In this document: positions 45,179 to 52,187 of the stretch, piece after piece
Layout of the letters: each line of letters begins with the position of its first letter
Position numbering within the stretch: the stretch's first letter is position 1
Assembly: GCF_012972675.1 (NCBI RefSeq)
Contig: NZ_JABCRE010000002.1
Span: 237,001-301,000 of the forward strand
Direction of reading: 5' to 3'
Source of the DNA: Pontixanthobacter rizhaonensis
Lineage (GTDB): Bacteria > Pseudomonadota > Alphaproteobacteria > Sphingomonadales > Sphingomonadaceae
DNA: 64,000 nucleotides
Notes under the pieces: model-generated
Told to the model about the DNA's origin: nothing
What the model saw: only the letters and a program-made list of their open reading frames with translations
The model's database searches: none
Position numbers and translations under genes: made by a program

Positions 45179-45256
45179 GCCCAAAAAGGTGACAAACAGG
45201 CTTGCTATTGAGAGTAAGTCGCATTAACTCTTTCCATATTGAAGGAGATTGCCACC

Positions 45257-45448
45257 GTGTACATCTGTATTTGCAATGCCATTAAAGAGACTGATTTGCG
45301 CGGTGCCGCTTGTCAGAATGCAGGCGATGCAGAGGCGGTATATGCGTGTATGGGCAAGCGTCCGAACTGCGGCCAATGCCTAGAGGCTGCTAATGCGATT
45401 GTGTCTGAAGAGCGGGAAATGGCTCTTATGCCTGCCTATGCAGAGTAG
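45257..45448 (+). CDS. bfd: Bacterioferritin-associated ferredoxin
   Basis: Bfd is a small [2Fe-2S] protein that releases iron from bacterioferritin. The 63-residue product starts with GTG at 45257 as MYICICNAIKETDLR, behind GAAGGAGA (45241-45248); an upstream TTG at 45239 would overlap that ribosome site and is rejected. The four cluster cysteines are the pair in YICICN and the pair in RPNCGQCLEA. The bacterioferritin gene follows at 45574. Confidence 0.93.
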   Translation: MYICICNAIKETDLRGAACQNAGDAEAVYACMGKRPNCGQCLEAANAIVSEEREMALMPAYAE

Positions 45449-45573
45449 GTTTCTAGTCTAACGCAAATCACTCGCAAGTGGCTGAATTCCGCCATTTTTT
45501 GGATATGTCACTCTTGCCAGAATAGAGCTTCGCGGTCATATATGGCGCAGACGGGCTATTCAGGAGACGTGCC

Positions 45574-46053
45574 ATGAAGGGCGACGCAAAAGTAATCGAA
45601 TTTCTAAACAAGGCACTCACCAACGAGCTGACTGCCATCAATCAATATTGGCTACACTATCGGGTTCTCGATGATTGGGGTGTGACCCGGCTCGCGGAGT
45701 ATGAGCGTCACGAATCGATTGATGAGATGAAACACGCTGATCAATTGGCGGAACGCATTTTGTTCTTGGGCGGTCTGCCAAACTTCCAGGCGATTCATAA
45801 TCTGCGTGTCGGTGAGACAGTGGAAGAAATCCTCAAGGCCGATCTCGCGGTTGAGCATGACGCATGTCCGCTGCTGACAGACGCGATCGAACATTGTGAC
45901 AAAGTGCGCGACTATGTGACACGCGATTTGTTGGCGGGTATTCTTGCCAGCGAAGAAGAGCATGTCGATTTCTTGGAAACCCAATTCGATATGATCGAAC
46001 GTATGGGGCTGGAAAATTACGTTCAGCTGCAAAGCAAGCCTGCGGGCGAGTGA
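45574..46053 (+). CDS. bfr: Bacterioferritin
   Basis: Bfr stores iron in a 24-subunit shell with heme at subunit interfaces. In this 159-residue protein every key residue sits at its standard position: ferroxidase ligands E18, E51, H54, E94, E127 and H130, and heme ligand M52 in DEMKHAD. The start ATG is behind AGGAGA. It is paired with bfd, its expected electron donor for iron release. Confidence 0.97.
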   Translation: MKGDAKVIEFLNKALTNELTAINQYWLHYRVLDDWGVTRLAEYERHESIDEMKHADQLAERILFLGGLPNFQAIHNLRVGETVEEILKADLAVEHDACPLLTDAIEHCDKVRDYVTRDLLAGILASEEEHVDFLETQFDMIERMGLENYVQLQSKPAGE

Positions 46054-46068
46054 TAGCTGACGGGTTAG

Positions 46069-46098
46069 GCAGGCTGGGCCAATCCTGGGCCAGCCTGC
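46069..46098. terminator. Hairpin between convergent bfr and der
   Basis: GCAGGCTGG (46069-46077) and CCAGCCTGC (46090-46098) form a perfect 9-bp stem with a 12-base loop. It fills most of the 46-base gap between the two stop codons. There is no T-run, so a terminator role is inferred from position only. Confidence 0.45.
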
Positions 46099-46099
46099 A

Positions 46100-47581
46100 T
46101 TAGCCCTTCGTGCGTTCCTGTTTACTGGCTTGCTGTCGCACGTGATACGGGTTTGATGACCCCTTGAACGTGATCCGAACGGGTACGCTATCAAAGCCCA
46201 GATTCTTGCGGATGCCGTTGATTAAATAGCGTTCATAGCTGGTCGGCAGCATTTCCAAGCGATTGCCGAACACAATAAAGCGTGGCGGCCGGGTGCTCGA
46301 TTGGGTGATATAGCGCATCTTGATCCGCTTGCCTTTGGGGGCAGGGGGCGGATTGGCATTGATGGCGTCTTCAAACCACCGGTTCAGGCCAGCGGTTGGC
46401 ACACGCTTGGACCAGCTGGCCCGCAGGGTAAAGGCTGCGCCAAGCATAGTGTCGAGCCCTTTGCCGGTTTTGGCGGACACCGCGAAAAGCGGCACACCGC
46501 GCACTTGCGACAATCCTTCGTTGAGCGCTTCACGCACGCCGTTGAACAGGCTGGAGGCATCTTCGGCGATGTCCCACTTATTGATGGCGATCATCAGCGC
46601 ACGGCCTTCTTCAAGCGTCTGGCTGGCGATTTTCAAGTCCTGGTGTTCCAAACCCTGTGTCGCGTCGAGCAGCAACACAACCACTTCTGCGAAGTCGATT
46701 GCAAGTTTGGCATCTTGGACAGCAAGCCGTTCCAACTTTTCTGTCACTTTGGCCCGCTTGCGCATTCCCGCAGTGTCGATCAGCCGTATTTCCCGATCTT
46801 CGCCCATCGCGGGATCATGCCACACCCAGTCCACTGCAATCGAATCGCGCGTAATACCGGCCTCTGGGCCAGTGAGTAGGCGATCTTCACCCAGCAATCG
46901 GTTGATCAGAGTGCTTTTGCCTGCATTGGGCCGGCCAACAATCGCCAGCTTCAGTGGGGCTGATAGATCTTCCTCTTCCGGAACATATTCTTCGCCCGCT
47001 TCCTCGGCGGCGGCCCGTGCGGCAATCTCGTTTTGTTGCTTGGTATAATCGGCAGCGGCTTCTTCAGCTTGGATGCGGGCTTCACTGTCACCGATGATTG
47101 GCCATAACGCGCCGAACAGGTCGGCAATGCCTTCGCCATGCTCAGCAGAAACCGGCACCGGATCACCAAAGCCCAGCGCATAACTTTCGTAAATGCCTGC
47201 TTCGGCGGCTTTACCCTCTGCCTTGTTACAGACCATCACCACTGGAACTTTCTGGTTCCGCAGCCATAAGGCAATTTCTTCGTCCAGCGTGGTCACACCA
47301 GCGCGGGCATCAATCACCATCATGGCAGCATCAGCGCCAACCAAACTAACTTCCGTCTGTTTGCGCATCCGGCCCGGTAGCGTGTCGGGGTCATCATCTT
47401 CCCAACCAGCAGTGTCGACGACTTGGAATTTCAGCCCGGCAATCTCAGCGTCACCGCTGCGCCGGTCGCGTGTTACGCCAGGTTGATCGTCCACCAAAGC
47501 GAGCTTTTTGCCGACCAGACGGTTGAACAGGGTCGATTTGCCGACATTCGGGCGACCAATAATGATGACTTGTGGGAGCAT
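46100..47581 (-). CDS. der: Ribosome assembly GTPase Der (EngA)
   Basis: Der has two tandem GTPase domains and helps 50S maturation. The 493-residue protein shows G1 loops GRPNVGKSTLFNRL (start) and GRPNAGKSTLINRL (about residue 215), G3 motifs VDTAGWE and IDTAGM, NKAE and NKWD base-specificity motifs, and a C-terminal KH-like domain (about 385-480). The acidic inter-domain linker (EEAGEEYVPEEEDLS) is longer than in E. coli, as is usual in alphaproteobacteria. Confidence 0.97.
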   Translation of the reverse strand: MLPQVIIIGRPNVGKSTLFNRLVGKKLALVDDQPGVTRDRRSGDAEIAGLKFQVVDTAGWEDDDPDTLPGRMRKQTEVSLVGADAAMMVIDARAGVTTLDEEIALWLRNQKVPVVMVCNKAEGKAAEAGIYESYALGFGDPVPVSAEHGEGIADLFGALWPIIGDSEARIQAEEAAADYTKQQNEIAARAAAEEAGEEYVPEEEDLSAPLKLAIVGRPNAGKSTLINRLLGEDRLLTGPEAGITRDSIAVDWVWHDPAMGEDREIRLIDTAGMRKRAKVTEKLERLAVQDAKLAIDFAEVVVLLLDATQGLEHQDLKIASQTLEEGRALMIAINKWDIAEDASSLFNGVREALNEGLSQVRGVPLFAVSAKTGKGLDTMLGAAFTLRASWSKRVPTAGLNRWFEDAINANPPPAPKGKRIKMRYITQSSTRPPRFIVFGNRLEMLPTSYERYLINGIRKNLGFDSVPVRITFKGSSNPYHVRQQASKQERTKG

Positions 47582-47646
47582 GATGTCAGCGCAGGTGGCG
47601 TGTTCTTACCCGAATGGCAAGTATTCCTGCTGATTGGCCTTGTTAT

Positions 47647-47664
47647 GGTTAGTTCACGTTAACC
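47647..47664 (+). promoter_or_regulatory. GGTTAG-N6-TTAACC inverted repeat upstream of CHAP gene
   Basis: An imperfect inverted repeat, GGTTAG and TTAACC around TTCACG, lies 46 bases before the CHAP start. TTAACC resembles a CtrA half-site, but the 6-base spacer is off by one from the usual 7. Weak evidence. Confidence 0.2.
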
Positions 47665-47709
47665 CTACTGCGCAGCTATGCAGCAAGACTAATGCGTCAT
47701 TAGGGATGC

Positions 47710-48483
47710 ATGATACGTCGCGTTACACAACTCATCGCCCTGAGCGCTTTGACCCTTACAGGGCTATCGGCCGCACCCGCATCGGCAGAATCTTCTGACC
47801 CATTTCGGAGTGCAGGGCGCGGCAGCGTTGAACTCCCTCCCTACCTGCAATGTGTGCCGTATGCACGCGAGCAGTCGGGCGTTCAGATTTACGGCAACGC
47901 CCATGAGTGGTGGGACAAGGCAGAAGGGCGCTTCAAGCGTGGGAATCGCCCAAAAGTGGGTGCTGTGATGGCATTCCAACCCCACCGCAATATGCGGCTG
48001 GGCCACGTTGCAGCGGTCAGCAAGGTCATCGATAAACGCACAGTTCTGCTGCGCCACGCCAATTGGTCACCGATCAATGGCCGCCGCGGGCAGATTGAAA
48101 ATGATGTGCGGGCTATTGATGTGTCGCGCGCGAACGACTGGAGCCAAGTCCGGGTGTGGTATCATCCGATACAAGCCTTGGGCAAAACGGCATGGCCAGT
48201 GCACGGCTTCATCTATTCGGATAAAGGACCTAATTTTGGCCGCGCGGCTACAGTGGCTCGATCGGCAACCCCGTCCGCGCCGCGCAGGGTAGCGCCGGTT
48301 CCAACAGTCAACCGGAAGCCGTCCAAGCCGTTTCAGAATGCCTTTGCGGATCTAAACACATCGGTTTCACCCGCACGGGCCAGCGTGCGTCCGGCAGTCA
48401 GTCGCCCGGTTGCGCGCGGCCGGCCAGCGTCAAGGAATAGCGTTGATGACTTCGCGTCTATCATCGCCAAATATGACCGCTAG
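47710..48483 (+). CDS. CHAP-domain amidase/peptidase, exported
   Basis: A 257-residue protein with a signal peptide (about 1-27, ending APASAE) and a CHAP domain. The nucleophile is C48 in LQCVPYAREQSG, the catalytic His is H99 in RLGHVAAV, and RHANWS carries the third polar residue. CHAP enzymes cut peptidoglycan peptides. The C-terminal 90 residues are Ala/Pro/Arg-rich and may bind the wall. The stop is 3 bases from the convergent DUF3297 stop. Confidence 0.88.
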   Translation: MIRRVTQLIALSALTLTGLSAAPASAESSDPFRSAGRGSVELPPYLQCVPYAREQSGVQIYGNAHEWWDKAEGRFKRGNRPKVGAVMAFQPHRNMRLGHVAAVSKVIDKRTVLLRHANWSPINGRRGQIENDVRAIDVSRANDWSQVRVWYHPIQALGKTAWPVHGFIYSDKGPNFGRAATVARSATPSAPRRVAPVPTVNRKPSKPFQNAFADLNTSVSPARASVRPAVSRPVARGRPASRNSVDDFASIIAKYDR

Positions 48484-48486
48484 ATT

Positions 48487-48816
48487 TTAATCGGCCTTGG
48501 CGACGGGCGGTTCGTCGCCCAGATCTTCAAACCATGCTTCGACAGGGCCCTTCAGCTTAAGCGTCAAAGGGTTGCCTTTGCGATCCAGCGTTTTGCCTGC
48601 CTGAACACGCACCCAACCTTCGGAAATGCAATATTCTTCGATGTTGGTGCGCTCGGTCCCTTTGAAGCGGATGCCGACGCCGCGTTGCAACACTTCGCTG
48701 TCGAATAATTTGCTGCGCGGGTTCACCGAAAGGCGATCAGGCGGGACATCCGGTCCAGCAGTGGTCGCGGTTTCCGGTGTTGTTTCGGGCGTTTCTGGGG
48801 CGTTTTCTTCAGTCAT
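48487..48816 (-). CDS. DUF3297 family protein
   Basis: A 109-residue protein. A Thr/Pro/Glu-rich N-terminus (1-30) precedes the DUF3297 core: PPDRLSVNPRSKLFD, GVGIRFKGTERTNIEEYC, VRVQAGKTLDRKGNPLTLKLKG and VEAWFEDLG. The family is small, soluble and of unknown function. The start at 48816 (MTEENAPE) is preferred over 48837, which has no ribosome site. Confidence 0.85.
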   Translation of the reverse strand: MTEENAPETPETTPETATTAGPDVPPDRLSVNPRSKLFDSEVLQRGVGIRFKGTERTNIEEYCISEGWVRVQAGKTLDRKGNPLTLKLKGPVEAWFEDLGDEPPVAKAD

Positions 48817-48837
48817 TTTTGCGCTGTAGTGACCCAA

Positions 48838-48995
48838 GGCAGCGGGGGCAAGAATGCAATGATCATAATATCTGGCAAATTTGCGGCCTAATGCCCAACA
48901 GTCTGCTTGCCCTTTTGCCCATGTCCTTTTAAGGGCACGCCCTTGCTCGCGAGGTTCGCGCCCATTCGGCGTGTGCGCGCGGCGTTGTTCAAGTT
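48838..48995. other. Gap upstream of tRNA-Leu
   Basis: This 158-base stretch holds no gene. A weak hairpin, GCCCTT and AAGGGC near 48910-48940, is visible. The tRNA promoter must lie in here, but I see no clear -35/-10 pair. Confidence 0.3.
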
Positions 48996-49080
48996 GCGGG
49001 CGTGGCGGAATTGGTAGACGCGCTGGTTTTAGGTACCAGTATCTTACGATGTGGGGGTTCGAGTCCCTTCGCCCGCACCA
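48996..49080 (+). tRNA. tRNA-Leu (anticodon TAG)
   Basis: An 85-base class II tRNA with a full cloverleaf. The acceptor GCGGGCG pairs with CGCCCGC, the discriminator is A and the CCA end is encoded. The anticodon stem CTGGT/ACCAG carries the 7-base loop TTTAGGT with anticodon TAG, which reads CUA and other CUN leucine codons. A long variable arm and the GGTTCGAGTCC T-arm complete it. Confidence 0.97.
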
Positions 49081-49150
49081 GAACAGCGCTGTAGCCCTCG
49101 ACCGACACAGTTATAATGTTTGAGATTTTGAAAAGGTTTTAGTGCCCGCC

Positions 49151-50722
49151 ATGCAAATCAAAGAGACCACCAACGAAGGCCTTTCGCGCGCTTATGAAGT
49201 TGTCATTTCGGCAGCAGACATCGCTTCGCGAATCGATGCTGAAGTGAAGAAGATTGCGCCGCAGGTGAAAATGCCCGGCTTCCGCCCGGGTAAAGTACCC
49301 GCCAATCTGGTCAAGAAAATGCATGGTGAGCAGCTTCACGCGCAAACCGTCAATGATGTGATCCGCGAATCAGTCGACAATCTGATGAAAGAAAAGGCAC
49401 TTCGCCCTGCGATGCAGCCAGCGGTTGATCTTGCTGAAGGCTATGAAGAAGGCAAAGACGCGACATTGACTGTCGCACTGGAAATTCTCCCAGTAGTCGA
49501 AACGCCGGATATTGAAGGCCTGAAGTTGGAGCGCCTGACCGTTCCTGTTACAGACGAGCAGGTTGAAGAATCGCTGAAAAGCATCGCTGACCAGCAAAAA
49601 AGCTACAAAGATGCGGCCAAAACCAAAAAAGCTGGTGACGGCGATCAATTGATCATCGATTTCGTTGGCAGCATTGATGGTGAAGAGTTTGAAGGCGGAA
49701 AAGCCGAAGACGCACCACTGGTAATTGGCTCTGGTCAATTCATCCCTGGATTTGAAGAGCAGTTGACTGGTGCAAAGACCGGTGATGAGAAAACCATCAC
49801 TGTGACTTTCCCGGAAGATTATCCGGCCGAAAACCTGAAGGGCAAGGACGCCCAATTCGCGATCACGGTGAAGCAAGTTAAAGTCGAAGCAGAAACCAAG
49901 CTCGACGATGATTTCGCGACCTCACTCGGCCTCGACAGCCTCGATAAGCTGAAAGAGCTTTTGAAAGGCCAGCTTGAGCAAGAAACCAACGGTCTGACCC
50001 GTACGCAAATGAAGCGTCAGCTGCTTGATCAGTTGGCCGCTGGCCATGATTTTGAAGTTCCGAGCAAAATGGTTGATGCTGAGTTCGAGCAGATTTGGGC
50101 GCAATTGCAGCAAGAAGCCGCAAAGGATGAGAATCCGGAAGACGCGCTGAAAGAAATCGAAGCGGAAAAAGACGATTACCGCAGTATCGCCGAACGCCGC
50201 GTGCGTCTGGGCCTTTTGCTGAGTGAAATCGGCCAAAAGAACGGCGTTGAGGTTACTCAGCAAGAGATGTCTATGCTGATCCAGCAGGCGGCTCAGCAAT
50301 ATAATGAAGCTGATCGTGAGCGCTTCATGCAGTATGTTCAGCAAGAGCCAATGGCAGCTGCCCAACTGCGTGCCCCGCTTTACGAAGATAAAGTCGTCGA
50401 TTTCCTGTTTGAAAAAGCAGACGTGACCGAGCGTGAAGTCACGAAAGAAGAGCTGGAAGCTGCGATCGAAGCAGATGAAGCTGCTGAAGAAGCGAAAGCG
50501 AAAAAACCGGCAGCCAAGAAAAAAGCTCCGGCGAAGAAAGCACCTGCGAAAAAAGAAGCTGCAAAGAAGGCGCCGGCCAAGAAGGCAGCTGCTAAGGATG
50601 ATGCAGACAAGCCAGCGGCGAAGAAAGCCCCGGCAAAGAAAGCAGCAGCTACGAAAAAAGCACCTGCGAAAAAGCCAGCGGCCAAGAAGGCCCCTGCCAA
50701 GAAGCCGGCAGCCAAGAAATAA
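49151..50722 (+). CDS. tig: Trigger factor with long basic C-terminal tail
   Basis: Trigger factor is the ribosome-bound chaperone for nascent chains. The 523-residue product has the N-terminal ribosome-binding domain with GFRPGKVP (about 43-50), an FKBP-type PPIase domain (about 160-245, GDQLIIDFVGSIDGEEFEGG) and the helical substrate cradle (about 250-435). Usual length is 430-450. The last about 75 residues are an extension of repeated AKKAPAKK, PAAKK and KKAPA units, like a histone H1 tail. I take ATG 49151 (MQIKETTNEG) as start; GTG 49142 is possible. Downstream clpP and clpX follow after other genes. Confidence 0.95.
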   Translation: MQIKETTNEGLSRAYEVVISAADIASRIDAEVKKIAPQVKMPGFRPGKVPANLVKKMHGEQLHAQTVNDVIRESVDNLMKEKALRPAMQPAVDLAEGYEEGKDATLTVALEILPVVETPDIEGLKLERLTVPVTDEQVEESLKSIADQQKSYKDAAKTKKAGDGDQLIIDFVGSIDGEEFEGGKAEDAPLVIGSGQFIPGFEEQLTGAKTGDEKTITVTFPEDYPAENLKGKDAQFAITVKQVKVEAETKLDDDFATSLGLDSLDKLKELLKGQLEQETNGLTRTQMKRQLLDQLAAGHDFEVPSKMVDAEFEQIWAQLQQEAAKDENPEDALKEIEAEKDDYRSIAERRVRLGLLLSEIGQKNGVEVTQQEMSMLIQQAAQQYNEADRERFMQYVQQEPMAAAQLRAPLYEDKVVDFLFEKADVTEREVTKEELEAAIEADEAAEEAKAKKPAAKKKAPAKKAPAKKEAAKKAPAKKAAAKDDADKPAAKKAPAKKAAATKKAPAKKPAAKKAPAKKPAAKK

Positions 50723-50745
50723 GCGCTTTCAAAGCGTAACAAAAA

Positions 50746-50780
50746 GGGCCGCCCGGCATTGCGCCGCGCGGCCCTTTTTT
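50746..50780 (+). terminator. Rho-independent terminator of tig
   Basis: GGGCCGC (50746-50752) pairs with GCGGCCC (50768-50774) with a G+C-rich loop, followed by six T. An A-run precedes the stem, so it may also work on the other strand. Confidence 0.88.
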
Positions 50781-50917
50781 GTCTTTGGTAACGATTGCCC
50801 GATGGATTGTCGCATTGGGGGACAGGGGGCAGAGATTTACCCAAACTTTGCAAATTCCAACTATGCCACGCCGAGCAAACAATATGGAGATAGGCGTTAA
50901 CGGGTTACAAAGGGGGA

Positions 50918-50942
50918 ACTCGTGAACCGTAAACGAGTATGA
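50918..50942 (+). promoter_or_regulatory. Leader hairpin and 6-codon mini-ORF before the acyltransferase gene
   Basis: AGGGGG (50911-50916) stands 5 bases ahead of a GTG at 50922 that opens a six-codon frame (Met-Asn-Arg-Lys-Arg-Val). Its TGA stop at 50940-50942 overlaps the acyltransferase ATG at 50939 as ATGA. The same bases form a hairpin, ACTCGT/ACGAGT (50918-50923 and 50933-50938). The acyltransferase ATG has no ribosome site of its own at normal distance. Confidence 0.4.
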
Positions 50943-52183
50943 CCACATCAACAGCCACCAGCGCGCCCCGGCCGCAGCATTACCACGATATTGACGGCGC
51001 TCGGTCCGTCCTGATGTTTTTGTCTGTCGCGCTTCACGCCGGAACGGTCTACGCGCCCGCCCGCCCGTGGATCACCGCGAACACCGCCCGGCATGAGTTT
51101 TTTGACTGGTTGATTTTCGGGTTTCACCTGTTTGTTACGCCAACGTTCTTTTTTGTCGGCGGGTTCTTTGCGGTTCTGCTGCTGTCGCGCAGGGCGGTGG
51201 GCGATTTCCTGCTTAACCGGTTGCTGCGAACAGGGGTGCCGCTGGTTACAATTGCGTTCACCCTCAACATGATCGAGCTATATCTGCGCTATGTCGATGC
51301 CGGCGGGGCTGAAAATTTTGTCGGCTGGATCGGGAGCCCCAACTTCATCGAGGTTTGGGCCAGTGGATTGTGGGCCTTGCATCTGTGGTTTCTGGTCAGT
51401 TTGATCCCGATGTTCTTGCTTGCCGCTCTCGTCCAGAAATTTGTTCCACAGGGATCTGTGCTGCGTAGCAAGGCTGTGGCAATCCCGGACTGGCTGGCCG
51501 TGGTTGCCAAATCAAGCGGTGCCTTTGCCGTGTTTCTTGTGCTGCTGGCGGTCGGCAATACCGCCAACTATCTGGTCGCAGGGCAAATGCCGGGCACTTA
51601 TGAGCCGATCTTCCCCGGCTTCCAAAGCTGGTACAAGCTGGTCAGCGAATTTCCGTTTTTTGTGATTGGTGTAATGGCGGCTTTGTCCCCGTCATTTCTA
51701 GCCACATTGGTCAAATGGCGCGGGTGGATGCCATATGCGGCTGCCATTGCTTTGATCATTCAGCCCTATAGCACGCCGGAGCAGGGTGATCTGTTTTCGC
51801 TATTTATGCTGTTCGCCAACCAGCTTGCGATTTGGACGATTGTGTTGTTCATTTTGCAGTTCTTCCATCGCTATTTTATCGATGGAGGGCCGAAGACAGC
51901 ATGGCTCGCGGATTGTGCGCTTTCCATGTACCTGTTCCACCATTGCTTGGTCTATGTTTATGGGCGTTGGCTTGTCGGCGTAGAGTGGCCGATCTGGCTG
52001 GAATTTTCCGTCCTCACCATCGGGGCCGCTGCGACGGTGATTATTGTTCATGAATATGTCGTGCGCCGCTTCCATTTGGCGCGGCTGCTGTTCAACGGGA
52101 AAACGGATATTGACGCAATTCGGCGCAAAAGGGCGGAAAAAGCGAACCAGAGACGCTATCCAGCTCTAAGCCCAGCGGAATAG
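50939..52183 (+). CDS. Acyltransferase-3 family membrane protein
   Basis: A 414-residue integral membrane protein with about ten helices. The N-terminal DIDGARSVLMFLSVALHAGTVY carries the family's early His and Arg-Ser region, followed by HLFVTPTFFFVGGFFAVLLL and, later, HLWFLVSLIPMFLL. This fits acyltransferase-3/OpgC-type enzymes that move acyl or succinyl groups onto envelope glycans. The acceptor is unknown. Its start depends on the leader structure listed separately. It converges with the second TonB receptor gene, 4 bases apart. Confidence 0.85.
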   Translation: MTTSTATSAPRPQHYHDIDGARSVLMFLSVALHAGTVYAPARPWITANTARHEFFDWLIFGFHLFVTPTFFFVGGFFAVLLLSRRAVGDFLLNRLLRTGVPLVTIAFTLNMIELYLRYVDAGGAENFVGWIGSPNFIEVWASGLWALHLWFLVSLIPMFLLAALVQKFVPQGSVLRSKAVAIPDWLAVVAKSSGAFAVFLVLLAVGNTANYLVAGQMPGTYEPIFPGFQSWYKLVSEFPFFVIGVMAALSPSFLATLVKWRGWMPYAAAIALIIQPYSTPEQGDLFSLFMLFANQLAIWTIVLFILQFFHRYFIDGGPKTAWLADCALSMYLFHHCLVYVYGRWLVGVEWPIWLEFSVLTIGAAATVIIVHEYVVRRFHLARLLFNGKTDIDAIRRKRAEKANQRRYPALSPAE

Positions 52184-52187
52184 ACGC

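Noticed and set aside
50445-50722. Alternative reading of the tig tail on the minus strand as an Ala/Phe-rich membrane protein
   Set aside because: The Lys-rich repeat translates to a Phe/Ala/Gly-rich shadow on the opposite strand, a known artefact. The plus-strand tail continues the trigger factor frame and ends at a terminator.
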